Below are positions 34,280 to 43,500 of a DNA stretch of 45,413 nucleotides, one piece after another. Below the pieces are notes generated by a model. The model was not told where the DNA came from, ran no database searches, and saw nothing but the letters and a program-made list of their open reading frames with translations. Each line of letters opens with the position of its first letter. The first letter of the stretch is position 1. Origin of the DNA: a virus; IMG/VR virus record IMGVR_UViG_3300010885_008157, positions 1 through 45,413 of that record. One strand, 5' to 3'. The translations under genes and the position numbers were made by a program.

Positions 34280-35002
34280 ATGAAGATGTCTCAGGACGGT
34301 ATCAACAAACTTCTCAAGCCTTCCGAGGGCTGCAAGCTGAAGGCATATAAGTGCCCGGCTGGGGTATGGACCATTGGTTACGGGCATACCATTGCGGCAG
34401 GATACCCTGTCGTAGAGGAAGGGATGACAATTTCGCAGAGCCGTGCGGAAGAAATTCTCAAGTCTGATTTGGTTAAGTACGAGACCGCTGTCCAGCGAAT
34501 GGTCAAGGTTCCTCTAAGCCAAGATCAATTCGATGTTTTGGTCAGCCTGTCCTACAATATTGGCCCAGCGGCGCTGAAGGGGAGCACCCTTCTCAAGAAG
34601 CTTAACGCTGGTAACTTTGATGCCGTGCCAGGGGAGCTACTCAAGTGGACCCGTGGTGGTGGCAAGGTTCTCCCCGGTCTTGTCCGCCGTCGTCAAGCCG
34701 AGGTGGCGTACTGGAATGATCCCGATGATGACGAGCAGGATGCCCGAAAGACGCCGGATGCCGTGAAAGCCCGGACCATGGCGCAGAGCAAGCAGGGTAA
34801 CGCCGCGCTTTTGGCGAGCGGTCTGGCGGCCTTTGGTGCCGTTAAGGATGTGGCGGGCCAAGTCAATGAGGCGTCTGACGCAACGACCAAGGTGGTTTCG
34901 TTGGTGCAGAATACCAATTTCTTGATCATGCTGGCCGTCATACTTATTGGCTCGGCCATCTGGTACTGGCGCAAGCAGAACATGGAGCGGGACGGTGCTT
35001 AG
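34280..35002 (+). CDS. Endolysin: GH24 lysozyme with C-terminal membrane helix, 240 aa
   Basis: The N-terminal 155 residues match GH24 muramidases (SEGCKLKAYKCPAGVWTIGY, VSLSYNIGPAALKGSTLL, RRRQAEVAYW). Glu16 is the catalytic acid and Thr31 is in place, while the usual middle Asp is Cys25, as in several related lysozymes. It cuts the glycan strands of peptidoglycan. A hydrophobic helix near the C-terminus (NFLIMLAVILIGSAIWYW, about 212-229) is unusual for GH24 and may anchor it. GGGAG lies 8 nt upstream. The i-spanin gene overlaps its end. Confidence 0.9.
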   Translation: MKMSQDGINKLLKPSEGCKLKAYKCPAGVWTIGYGHTIAAGYPVVEEGMTISQSRAEEILKSDLVKYETAVQRMVKVPLSQDQFDVLVSLSYNIGPAALKGSTLLKKLNAGNFDAVPGELLKWTRGGGKVLPGLVRRRQAEVAYWNDPDDDEQDARKTPDAVKARTMAQSKQGNAALLASGLAAFGAVKDVAGQVNEASDATTKVVSLVQNTNFLIMLAVILIGSAIWYWRKQNMERDGA

Positions 35003-35228
35003 TCTCCTCCTGACCCCAGTTGGTCGTTATGTCGTTGGTGCCGCCATCACTCTTGTCATTTTGAGTGGTATCTATTGGAAAATCAGGGCTGACGCAGTTT
35101 CTGGGGTAGAGGCTGCGGCTCAGTCTGACGTTCTTCGGAGGACTGAAAATGCGCTTAAAGCTTCTGATGCTCTCGACCTTACTCCTGACCGGCTGCGCCA
35201 GCACGATAAGCACGAGCGCGACGAATAG
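34995..35228 (+). CDS. i-spanin (Rz-like inner membrane spanin), GTG start, 77 aa
   Basis: The start is GTG at 34995, with GGAGCGGG upstream, overlapping the lysozyme stop. The N-terminal helix GRYVVGAAITLVILSGIYWK is a membrane anchor with a short cytoplasmic tail, followed by a charged helical periplasmic part (VLRRTENALKASDALDL). The o-spanin gene starts inside it in another frame. Together they would bridge the inner and outer membranes and fuse them in the last step of lysis of a Gram-negative host. Confidence 0.8.
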   Translation: MLSLLLTPVGRYVVGAAITLVILSGIYWKIRADAVSGVEAAAQSDVLRRTENALKASDALDLTPDRLRQHDKHERDE

Positions 35229-35343
35229 ATCGGCCTGTATCGTCTGGAAGGACATTAGCTGGTCCAAAAAGGACACCGACCAGACTATTCTGGAGGTCAA
35301 GGAAAATAATGCCCGTCGCGATGGATGGTGCAACACACGCTGA
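35149..35343 (+). CDS. o-spanin (Rz1-like lipoprotein), 64 aa
   Basis: The product starts MRLKLLMLSTLLLTGCAST, a lipoprotein signal peptide with lipobox LTGC, so Cys16 would be lipid-modified and held in the outer membrane. The mature part (CIVWKDISWSKKDTDQTILE) resembles a common Rz1 sequence with ISWSxxDTxxT. GGAGG precedes the ATG. The first 80 nt overlap the i-spanin gene out of frame, the classic Rz/Rz1 embedded arrangement. Confidence 0.85.
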   Translation: MRLKLLMLSTLLLTGCASTISTSATNRSACIVWKDISWSKKDTDQTILEVKENNARRDGWCNTR

Positions 35344-35377
35344 ATGGTGCTAAAGTAGAAATATTGAGGAGTTTTCC

Positions 35378-36172
35378 ATGACCGCTGGGCTTTCATATAG
35401 TGGGGCTGTGGCTGGGACAACCAGTTACGTCCAGCAGATTGCCACGATGGCCGTTGTGGAATCTACCGACCCTGCGTTTCAGGTCGTGCTGCCTTCCATG
35501 ATCAGCTACGCTGAAAACCGTTTGTACCGTGACATTGACTTTATGTTCACGTCCACGTCCTTGCATGGCACCACGTTCGTCCTGACCCCTGGAAACAGGA
35601 ACCTTTCGTTCAACATCAACCTGTCCTCCAACAGCAACGCCTCTGAGGGCACTTTTGTTGTCAGCGAGCAGATCAACCTGTTGACGAATGCTGCCGGTAA
35701 TGCCGCCACCACCACTGACCCCGATGCCTGTGTACGTGTGCCGCTGTTGCCAACGACAAAAGAGTTCCTTGACGCGGTGTATGGGTCGTCGCTGACAGCC
35801 AATCTGGCTAGGCCAAAATACTTCGTGCCGTTCAATGAGACCCTGTTCTTCGTCGGGCCGGTGCCGGATCAGGCTTATCCGGTGGAAGTTGTGGGCACCT
35901 ATCGTCCCAACAGCCTGTCTTCGTCAAACCAGACGACATTTATCAGCCTGTATCTGCCTGATCTGTTTATTATGGCTTCGATGATCTACATCAGCGCGTA
36001 CCAGAGGAACTGGGGTCGGCAGTCGGACGATCCGCAAATGGCTGTGTCATACGAGTCTCAGTACCAAGCCCTGCTGAAAAGCGCCGTTGTTGAAGAGGCG
36101 AGAAAGAAGTTTACCTCGTCTGGCTGGTCTTCGCAGTCCCCGGCCACGGTCGCAACACCATCGAGGGGCTAA
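35378..36172 (+). CDS. Head-tail adaptor or tail tube protein, 264 aa
   Basis: The N-terminus has YVQQIATMAVVESTDPAFQV, then LPSMISYAENRLYRDIDFMF, a pattern found in podovirus adaptor proteins (SU10-type). The middle beta domain is followed by FVPFNETLFFVGPVPDQAYP and a C-terminal helix (YESQYQALLKSAVVEEARKK). It would join the portal/adaptor to the nozzle encoded next. GAGGAG lies upstream, and the spacing to the next gene is 3 nt. Confidence 0.7.
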   Translation: MTAGLSYSGAVAGTTSYVQQIATMAVVESTDPAFQVVLPSMISYAENRLYRDIDFMFTSTSLHGTTFVLTPGNRNLSFNINLSSNSNASEGTFVVSEQINLLTNAAGNAATTTDPDACVRVPLLPTTKEFLDAVYGSSLTANLARPKYFVPFNETLFFVGPVPDQAYPVEVVGTYRPNSLSSSNQTTFISLYLPDLFIMASMIYISAYQRNWGRQSDDPQMAVSYESQYQALLKSAVVEEARKKFTSSGWSSQSPATVATPSRG

Positions 36173-36175
36173 GAC

Positions 36176-38269
36176 ATGCCTCACGGTTCTCTGAAAATCC
36201 TTCCCGGTGTAGATCAGAACAAGACTCCGACTCTCAACGAGGCCGCAATCTCCTTTAGCCAGTTGATTCGGTTTATCCCTGACCGAACCCTTGGTGGCCT
36301 TGTCCAAAAGCTGGGTGGTTGGACCCGTTACTTTACTGCCCCCATTGGATCAGTTGTCCGCTGTCTGTGGGCGTGGGAGGACACCAACTCCGCGTCTCAC
36401 CTTGCGGTCGGGGCCGAGGGCAGCGCCAGCGGGTCTCTTCAGGTTATCTCTAGCGGCGTCTCCACAAACATTACGCCGCAGAAAAGCACGTTCAATGTTG
36501 CTGTCAGCGTAAGCACAACCATAAACACTAATATCGTTACGATTACAGATACCGGACGAAATGTCAGCGCCTACGATGTTGTGGACATCCAAACTCAGAT
36601 CAGTGTTGGTGGCCTGATCCTGTTCGGCCAGTACCAGTGCTATCCACTTGGGGCGAATACCTACACCATCCGCACGTTCAATGTCCTTGGTCAGCCCGCC
36701 CTAGCCACATCCACTGTGGTAACTGGTGGCGCGGTTACTCAATTTGTAACGACTTTTCCAGCGATACCCTCAAACGTTGTCACAGCTACCCTGAATAACC
36801 ACGGGTATGTCCCAGGCGACACATTCCCTGTTTTGATCGCGTCTCCAGTCGGCGGAATAACCCTTCAGGGAAACTACATCGTCGATACTGTTACGACGAA
36901 CACCTTTACATTTGGTGCCCAAACCACTGCGTCGTCAGCGGCTACCGCCTTTATGAACAGCGGCAATGCCCGTTACGTTTATTACCGTGGAACCGGGGCT
37001 CTCCCGGCGGGAACGGGGTATGGCGTTGGCGGGTACGGCAGAGGTGGTTACGGCACTGGCTCGGCCCCTGTCATCGTACCGGGAACCCCTATAACAACCG
37101 CTGACTGGACATTGGACAACTGGGGTGAAGACCTAGTCGCCTGCCCTCTTAATGGGCCCATCTACATCTGGTCGCCAACGGGCGGATCGCCTAGGGCGTC
37201 GATCATCCCAGAAGCCCCATCGGTCAATGACGGCGCTTTCGTTGCCATGCCACAGCGCCAGATTATCGCTTGGGGATCGACGTACACAGGCATCAAAGAC
37301 CCGCTGTTTATTCGGTGGTGTGATGTTAACGACTATTCGGCTTGGATCGCGTTAGTCACCAATCAGGCTGGTTCGTACCGAATCCCAAAAGGGTCTCGGA
37401 TCGTTCAGTGTATTCAGGCTGGCCAGCAGGGTCTTGTTTGGACAGACCTTGGCGTTTGGGCGATGCAATATTCTGGCCCTCCCTACGTTTATCAGTTCAA
37501 CGAGCTTGGGACCGGGTGTGGTCTGATTGGCCGCAAGGCCGCAACTTCAATGGGCGGCGTCGTTTACTGGATGGGGCAAAGCCAGTTCTACCGCATGGCG
37601 GGTAGCGGCATTGAACCAATCCGGTGCCCGGTTTGGGACGTTGTGTTCCAAGACTTGGACACCACAAATCACGATAAGATCAGGGTGGCTGCCAACAGCC
37701 GCTTTGGCGAGATTTCGTGGTTTTACCCCACCAACAGCAACGGCGGGGAGATCAACGCTTACGTCAAGTACAACGTTAACCTTGACCAATGGGACTACGG
37801 GTCGCTGTCTCGCACAGCTTGGATCAACGAGTCAGTTCTCGGGCCTCCCATCGGTGCTGGTATCTTGCCGGGTGGAACAGGGAACTACATCATCCAGCAT
37901 GAGACCTCGTCTGACGCAGTAGACGCTTCTGGCCAGGCCGTCGCGATGAATTCATCTTTCCAGACGGGCTACTTTGTCCTGACGGAAGCTGAATACAAAA
38001 TGTTCGTTGACCAAATATGGCCAGACATGAAGTGGGGCTATTTTGGCGGGACGCAGGGTGCTAACGTGCTCCTTACGTTCTATGTGGCGGACTATCCGGG
38101 CCAGGCCCCAACTGCTTATGGCCCATATACAATGACGCAGGCCACGACTTACATCACGCCACGTTTCCGGGGCCGCCTTGTGTCCATCAAGGTCGAAAGC
38201 GACGACATTGGGTCATTTTGGCGGCTTGGGAATACCCGTTATCGTTATCAAGCGGATGGCAAATACTAA
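36176..38269 (+). CDS. Tail nozzle/stabilisation protein (P22 gp10-like), 697 aa
   Basis: The N-terminus (HGSLKILPGVDQNKTPTLNE, then LGGLVQKLGGWTRYF and CLWAWED) and the ITPQKST motif match the large beta-rich tail hub or nozzle of podoviruses. The long beta-propeller-like body includes WIALVTNQAGSYRIPKGSRI and GCGLIGRKAATSMGGVVYWM. It would close the tail tube after packaging and open during ejection. It is one of the longest structural genes here and is coupled to the next by TAATG. Confidence 0.8.
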   Translation: MPHGSLKILPGVDQNKTPTLNEAAISFSQLIRFIPDRTLGGLVQKLGGWTRYFTAPIGSVVRCLWAWEDTNSASHLAVGAEGSASGSLQVISSGVSTNITPQKSTFNVAVSVSTTINTNIVTITDTGRNVSAYDVVDIQTQISVGGLILFGQYQCYPLGANTYTIRTFNVLGQPALATSTVVTGGAVTQFVTTFPAIPSNVVTATLNNHGYVPGDTFPVLIASPVGGITLQGNYIVDTVTTNTFTFGAQTTASSAATAFMNSGNARYVYYRGTGALPAGTGYGVGGYGRGGYGTGSAPVIVPGTPITTADWTLDNWGEDLVACPLNGPIYIWSPTGGSPRASIIPEAPSVNDGAFVAMPQRQIIAWGSTYTGIKDPLFIRWCDVNDYSAWIALVTNQAGSYRIPKGSRIVQCIQAGQQGLVWTDLGVWAMQYSGPPYVYQFNELGTGCGLIGRKAATSMGGVVYWMGQSQFYRMAGSGIEPIRCPVWDVVFQDLDTTNHDKIRVAANSRFGEISWFYPTNSNGGEINAYVKYNVNLDQWDYGSLSRTAWINESVLGPPIGAGILPGGTGNYIIQHETSSDAVDASGQAVAMNSSFQTGYFVLTEAEYKMFVDQIWPDMKWGYFGGTQGANVLLTFYVADYPGQAPTAYGPYTMTQATTYITPRFRGRLVSIKVESDDIGSFWRLGNTRYRYQADGKY

Positions 38270-38622
38270 TGGCAAGTCTTGACGACATTTTGACCGTCCA
38301 GAAGAACGGGGTTGTTGCGGTAAACAACCTGTCCCAGACCACTGTCCGTGGAATGGGCACGTTAACTTCCGCGACAGTCACGACATCCACACTGATCTTC
38401 ACTGGACCCGGTTATCTTGTGAATTTTTCGGTTGTGGTTGCTGGCTCGGCATCTGGCCTGATTTACAATTTTGCCTCGACGACCTCTCCGTTGGCAGCAA
38501 ATGCTCTTTGTGCTGTCCCAACCACAATAGGCGTTTATAAGGCAGGCCAAGCGTTCACTAGCGGACTGGTTGTCGTTCCCGGCACTGGCCAGTCGATCAA
38601 CGTCACCTACGCAACGGGTTAA
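38269..38622 (+). CDS. Small fibre-type structural protein, 117 aa
   Basis: The start is the ATG that overlaps the nozzle stop (TAATGG) at 38269. The product is Thr/Val/Ala-rich (VQKNGVVAVNNLSQTTVRGM, ATVTTSTLIFTGPGYLVNFS) and predicted to be beta. Small proteins of this composition sit at the tail tip in related phages. The specific role is unknown. Confidence 0.6.
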   Translation: MASLDDILTVQKNGVVAVNNLSQTTVRGMGTLTSATVTTSTLIFTGPGYLVNFSVVVAGSASGLIYNFASTTSPLAANALCAVPTTIGVYKAGQAFTSGLVVVPGTGQSINVTYATG

Positions 38623-38625
38623 GCC

Positions 38626-39186
38626 ATGCCATTGAAAAAGGGTTCTTCTCAATCGGTTGTCGGCTCTAACATAAGCGAATTGGTTCACTCTGGCCGACCG
38701 CAGAATCAGGCCATAGCCATCGCCCTGTCTGAGGCAAGGAAGACCCGAGCCAAGAAGATGGATGGTGGATCGTTCACCAAGACGACCACGTCCTCTGGCG
38801 TGAAGCCGCATGTTGGCCCCATTCACTCCCCGGTTGCCGGTCGAACTGACCACCTCCCAATGCACGTCCCGTCTGGCTCTTATGTGATCCCGGCTGATAT
38901 TGTCGGGGCCATGGGAGAGGGGAACACGATGGCCGGGTTTAAATATCTGGATAAGATGTTTAACAGTGCTCCGGGCGTTCGTGCGTTTGCTGCTGGTGGT
39001 GGGACTGGAGAACTGGTTCCCATCGTGGCGGCGGGCGGGGAATATGTTATCACCCCGTCTGCGGTCGAACATGTTGGCTCTGGTGACATGGATCGTGGGC
39101 ATAAGGCACTCGATTTGTTTGTAACCAAAATGAGGGCTAAAACGGTTAAGACGCTGAAGGGGCTACCTCCACCGAAGAAGGATTAA
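38626..39186 (+). CDS. Virion-associated protein with [12 protein letters not shown] opening, 186 aa
   Basis: The N-terminus [20 protein letters not shown] followed by [18 protein letters not shown] is a short conserved phage element (many proteins begin MPLKxGxSxxVIxxNI). The rest has [20 protein letters not shown] and a Gly-rich [20 protein letters not shown]. The C-terminus is basic. It probably belongs to the virion, and may be an internal protein. It starts 3 nt after the upstream stop. Confidence 0.65.
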   Translation: MPLKKGSSQSVVGSNISELVHSGRPQNQAIAIALSEARKTRAKKMDGGSFTKTTTSSGVKPHVGPIHSPVAGRTDHLPMHVPSGSYVIPADIVGAMGEGNTMAGFKYLDKMFNSAPGVRAFAAGGGTGELVPIVAAGGEYVITPSAVEHVGSGDMDRGHKALDLFVTKMRAKTVKTLKGLPPPKKD

Positions 39187-39197
39187 AGGGGAAATAT

Positions 39198-39689
39198 ATG
39201 TTTGAAGACTTGGATGTGCGGGCCGGTATCCCGGATGATATTCACCAGCTTATGGAACTGGCTATGGATGCCAGCCAAGAATTAGCCTTCGTTGACTACG
39301 ACCCCAAGAAAATACTTTCTGAAATCTGGGCCGCGCTACATCAAGAAAATGGGATTGTCGGCGTCATCGGTGAGGTTGGCAAACAAATTGAAGGCGCAGT
39401 CCTACTCAGGACCGGAGCTATGTGGTATAGTTCAGAAGATGTTCTGGAAGAGAAAGGGATTTTTATCCATTCTGACTTTCGGAGCATCAAAGGTGGAAGA
39501 GCACGCCGTTTATGTGAGTTTTCGAAGCGCGTTTCTGACCAACTGGGTATGCCCCTGATCCTCGGTATTCTTTCAGATGATCGCCTTGAGGCAAAAGCCA
39601 GATTGTACGAACGCCAATTTGGCAAACCATCTGGGGTATTTTTCCTGTATGGGGCCAAGCCGGGAACTGGTCGGGTAAAGGAAAACTGA
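39198..39689 (+). CDS. GNAT-type acetyltransferase-like protein, 163 aa
   Basis: The layout fits a GNAT fold. The N-terminal strand and helix (LDVRAGIPDDIHQLMELAMD) are followed by VGVIGEVGKQIEGAVLLRTG, by EEKGIFIHSDFRSIKGGRAR with the acetyl-CoA loop position, and by helix AKARLYERQFGKPSG. A GNAT gene in the same place is known in several tail operons of phages. The substrate is unknown, and it may modify a host or virion protein. AGGGGAA lies upstream. Confidence 0.7.
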   Translation: MFEDLDVRAGIPDDIHQLMELAMDASQELAFVDYDPKKILSEIWAALHQENGIVGVIGEVGKQIEGAVLLRTGAMWYSSEDVLEEKGIFIHSDFRSIKGGRARRLCEFSKRVSDQLGMPLILGILSDDRLEAKARLYERQFGKPSGVFFLYGAKPGTGRVKEN

Positions 39690-39690
39690 T

Positions 39691-42600
39691 ATGTGTGGTG
39701 GCGGCACTCAAACTACGACGCAGCAAGTCAGTATCCCGCCAGAGGTTATGGCGAGGTACAACTCTGTAAATGCTCGCGCCGAAGGTGTCGCTACCCAGCC
39801 CTTTCAGGCTTACACGGGTGAGTTTGTTGCCCCTCTGAATGAAGTCCAACAACAGGGCATTCAGGCAACCGGCCAAGCCTCCCAATCGGCCCAGCCATAC
39901 TACCAAATGGGCACCGGCCTCTCGCTTGCTGGAACGCAGGGCGTTGGTCGGCTGACATCTGATCAGATTAACCAGTATATGAACCCCTATATCCAAGGGG
40001 TTGTTGACCCGACCCTTCGGGCTCTCCAGCAGCAACAGGGCCAGCAACTTTCACAACAGCAGGCAGAAGCCATCAAGGGCGGTGCGTTCGGTGGCGAACG
40101 TTCTGGCATCCAGCGTGCGATGCTTCAGGGCCAACAAAACTTGGCTACTGGCCAGGCAATTGCGCCTCTGTATGCTCAGGGGTATCAGCAGGCTGTCCAG
40201 ACGGCAGCGGGTCAGCAGGGCGTTCAGGCTCAAGACCTTGCCCGACTCCTGCAAGGTGGCCAGCAGATCGCTAGTCTCGGCACAGGCGCTCAGGGCGCTG
40301 CTCTTCAAGGCGCTCAGGCTCAGATTGCAGCGGGTACGCTTGGCCAACAGACTGCTCAGGCTCAAAAGACAGCTGAATACCAACAGTTCCTCCAAGAGCG
40401 TGGGTTCCCGTATCAGCAAGCCCAATTCCTCGCCAATATCGCGATGGGTACTGGTGCCCTGTCTGGATCGACCACCACAACAGAATCCCCGGCTGGGTTT
40501 TTCTCGGACAAGCGCCTGAAGGAGAATCTCAAGGTTGTCGGTGAAACCAACGATGGTCAACCGATTTACCGTTACAATTACAAGGGTGAGGAAAAGACCC
40601 AGCTTGGCCTGTTGGCGCAAGAGGTCGAGAAGGACCACCCAGAAGCAGTCGGCGAATCACAAGGATACAAGACCGTTGATTATAAGAAGGCTACTGATGA
40701 TTCTGTCCGTCATAGCCGTGCTTATGGTGGCGGTCTGGATGTGAACGCTTTTGGCGGCGCGGTTACTGGACCGGGCAGCTATGCCAGCGGTGGCCTTGTT
40801 GATAGTGCTGACCTGTCTGCCATTTTGGCACAGCAGAAGAACTTCTTTGGCCCCTATGGCAAGGGCTTGGCTGGCGAGGGCGCAATTGGTGGTGCCTCGG
40901 GTATTCCAGCGGCCAGTCTGGCTGTTCCAAAGCTCGCAACAGCGTCAGGCATCCCACAGCAACAGCGCTCTGGTCTGTCCCAAGCGGCGGATACGGGTGC
41001 GCAAATTGCAAATCTTTATAAGGCCGGTAAGGAAGCGACTGTCGGCGGCAAGGGAGAAAAGGGTCTCTTTGGCAGCGACGGGAAAGTGGGCGATGGGTAC
41101 CTGAAGGACTTGTCTGGCTTCTTTAGTGAGGCGGGCAAAGCCTACGGTGGTGGTGTTGTCCCGCGTGGATATGCTTCCGGCGGCGAGATCAATCCCTACG
41201 CCCTCAGTGCCGACCCGATGGCTGACGTTATCCAAGACGGCACCCAGAAAGCCCCGGAGCTTGCAAAGCCTGGCCAGGCCCCTGGGGTTAAGAGTCCGAT
41301 GAGCGACGTTAAAGACGCGGCTGGTGCTGCGAGTGGCGTGGCATCAGCCATTACTGCCATGATGGCCATGTTCTCGGACGAGCGGATTAAGGACAATAAG
41401 GAAAAGGTCGGTGAGCTCTTCGATGGGCAGCCGGTCTATCGCTATGATTTCGGTGACGGCAGAACCCAGATTGGCCTGATGGCCCAGAACGTAGAGAAAG
41501 ATCATCCCGAGGCCGTCCACGAGACCTCAAACGGCGTTAAGATGGTCAACTACGATGTTGCGACCCGCGATGCGGCCAATGACCGTCACGGATATTCCTT
41601 CGGTGGAATGCCTCGCCAAGGGTATGCCACGAGGGGCGGTGTCCCTGACATGTCGGATGAGGAATATGCCATCCGTACTATCGCTGCTGAAGCGGGCGGG
41701 CCTGAAGACGCTCAGGCAATCGCGCACGTCATTAACAATCGCCGTCAAGCTGGCCGCTGGGGCGACACCTATCGCGATGTCGTGACGGCACCCAAGCAGT
41801 TCGAGCCGTGGAATGATCCTGCGGGCCAAAACTATCCTCTGAACTTCACACCAGACTCTCCCCGGATGAGGTTTGCCTCTGAGGCTCTCAATGCCGTTAA
41901 GGGCGGGGCTGAGGACATTACAGGTGGAGCGCAGCACTTCTATGCTCCAAGGGCGCAAGAAGCCCTAGCCAAACAGCGTGGGGACCGGGGCGTCGTCCCA
42001 AGCTGGATGCCGAGGGATGCTGATTACACAGACTTCGGGCCAACCCGTATTGTTCGCGGCGTTGACTCCGGTGCGCCAAGTGGTGTTCGTGCCTATGCGG
42101 GAGATCGGCCACAGGGCGAAGCTCAAAAGTCAATCGGCGCTGCATTGAAGGCCGGGACTGGCCCGGAAGCAGATACGTTCCTTGGTGGTATTAAGGCTGC
42201 GCTGCCGACACAAAAGGACGCTTCTGGCAAGGAATCCACGAACTGGGAGAAGGTTCTGATCCCGCTGCTGTCAGGCGTTGGCTCGGCATTGGCGTCCACC
42301 CGTAATACACTCGGCGGCGCTCTTGGTGAGGGCGTTCTCGGTGGTATCTCCGGGTATCAAAGTGTCTCTAATATGCAGGCTGATATTCCAAAGAAGCAGG
42401 CTGAAACCTCTCTTATCCAGTCTGAAGTGCCACGCACCGAAATGCAGACTGAAGGCATCAAGGCTGGCCTGTATGAGCGTCGTTGGGTTCCTAACCGTGG
42501 GTACCAAATCCTCGACAAGCCAAACAACAGGTTCTTTTACGTTACAGACGCAAACATGAATCCAATTGGCGGTACTGGCTTCGAAAAAATTTGGAAGTCG

Positions 42601-43500
42601 GTTCCGTTGGCTCCGGGGTCAGCCCCGCCCCCAGCAGACAAGGCCACGGGTGCCGAGCCAGCTAGAGAAACTAAGGTCTCGACTGGTGCTGCAGGCCCAA
42701 CAATTGGTCAAACTTTTGAGACGGACATCACCAAGCTCATTCCTGCACCAAAGTCGGTGACGGAGTGGACCCCCGTAACCAAGATTCCAACAGGTTATGA
42801 GCCAGCGGGCCACTTGGATATCAATATGAACCCAGAAAACGCCAAAAAGTATGGCGATGAAGGGATCAAGACCTTGGAGGCCCAAAACGCGAAGGCCGAG
42901 GCCGCTGGAAAGCAGCGTATCGAGTTGGAAGGGATGTCCGCCAACCTCGACAAGTTGCCGCAAAACAGCTTTGAGGGGACAACTGGCCCTGGTGCTGAGA
43001 CGCGGTTGAAATTTGCTAATGGGCTCAATACCGCAGCGTCCATCATCGGAACCAAGCCGCTCTTCGACCCCAATCAGATTGCTGCGCAAGAGCAGATCAA
43101 GAAGGGCACGTTCCGGTTTGGTGCTGCGCTTGCTAACTCTATCGGCACCCGCGAGCCAGGGTTTATCGTCGCGCAGTCCGTTGCCGCCAGCCCGTCAATT
43201 GAAAATTCAGAGAAGGGCTTCCGCATTCTTGTAGCGGGCCTTCGTGAATCTGCTCAGTACGACGAGGACAAGGCTAAGTTCTACGATGCCCATCAGCGGC
43301 AGTTTGGCCACCTAAGCGGGGCCAAGGAAGCCTTTGAGAAAGTTAATAAGCCAGAACTTTATGCCCAGCGTGCGGTCATATCGGCAGTTGACCCGGTCGT
43401 CCTGCAAGACCTGAAGAGGTACGGCCCTGCGCAAATGCGCCCCGTCATCGACAAGGCTTACGGGACAGGCATTACCAACATCCTGATTGGGGGTCGCTAA
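39691..43500 (+). CDS. Giant virion protein: two S74-type chaperone domains and SleB-type hydrolase, 1269 aa
   Basis: Residues 1-265 are Gln/Ala-rich helices. At 272 and again at 562 there are S74-type (chaperone of endosialidase) domains. The first has FFSDKRLKENLKVVGE and LGLLAQEVEKDHPEAV, the second MFSDERIKDNKEKVGE and IGLMAQNVEKDHPEAV, both with the catalytic-type Ser and the later conserved region. Residues about 650-790 form a SleB/Hydrolase_2 wall hydrolase (YAIRTIAAEAGGPEDAQAIA, HVINNRRQAGRW, GGAQHFYAP). The C-terminal 470 residues are helical. It is probably ejected into the cell, degrading peptidoglycan on the way. Internal S74 domains are unusual, as they normally sit at the C-terminus. 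Confidence 0.85.
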   Translation: MCGGGTQTTTQQVSIPPEVMARYNSVNARAEGVATQPFQAYTGEFVAPLNEVQQQGIQATGQASQSAQPYYQMGTGLSLAGTQGVGRLTSDQINQYMNPYIQGVVDPTLRALQQQQGQQLSQQQAEAIKGGAFGGERSGIQRAMLQGQQNLATGQAIAPLYAQGYQQAVQTAAGQQGVQAQDLARLLQGGQQIASLGTGAQGAALQGAQAQIAAGTLGQQTAQAQKTAEYQQFLQERGFPYQQAQFLANIAMGTGALSGSTTTTESPAGFFSDKRLKENLKVVGETNDGQPIYRYNYKGEEKTQLGLLAQEVEKDHPEAVGESQGYKTVDYKKATDDSVRHSRAYGGGLDVNAFGGAVTGPGSYASGGLVDSADLSAILAQQKNFFGPYGKGLAGEGAIGGASGIPAASLAVPKLATASGIPQQQRSGLSQAADTGAQIANLYKAGKEATVGGKGEKGLFGSDGKVGDGYLKDLSGFFSEAGKAYGGGVVPRGYASGGEINPYALSADPMADVIQDGTQKAPELAKPGQAPGVKSPMSDVKDAAGAASGVASAITAMMAMFSDERIKDNKEKVGELFDGQPVYRYDFGDGRTQIGLMAQNVEKDHPEAVHETSNGVKMVNYDVATRDAANDRHGYSFGGMPRQGYATRGGVPDMSDEEYAIRTIAAEAGGPEDAQAIAHVINNRRQAGRWGDTYRDVVTAPKQFEPWNDPAGQNYPLNFTPDSPRMRFASEALNAVKGGAEDITGGAQHFYAPRAQEALAKQRGDRGVVPSWMPRDADYTDFGPTRIVRGVDSGAPSGVRAYAGDRPQGEAQKSIGAALKAGTGPEADTFLGGIKAALPTQKDASGKESTNWEKVLIPLLSGVGSALASTRNTLGGALGEGVLGGISGYQSVSNMQADIPKKQAETSLIQSEVPRTEMQTEGIKAGLYERRWVPNRGYQILDKPNNRFFYVTDANMNPIGGTGFEKIWKSVPLAPGSAPPPADKATGAEPARETKVSTGAAGPTIGQTFETDITKLIPAPKSVTEWTPVTKIPTGYEPAGHLDINMNPENAKKYGDEGIKTLEAQNAKAEAAGKQRIELEGMSANLDKLPQNSFEGTTGPGAETRLKFANGLNTAASIIGTKPLFDPNQIAAQEQIKKGTFRFGAALANSIGTREPGFIVAQSVAASPSIENSEKGFRILVAGLRESAQYDEDKAKFYDAHQRQFGHLSGAKEAFEKVNKPELYAQRAVISAVDPVVLQDLKRYGPAQMRPVIDKAYGTGITNILIGGR

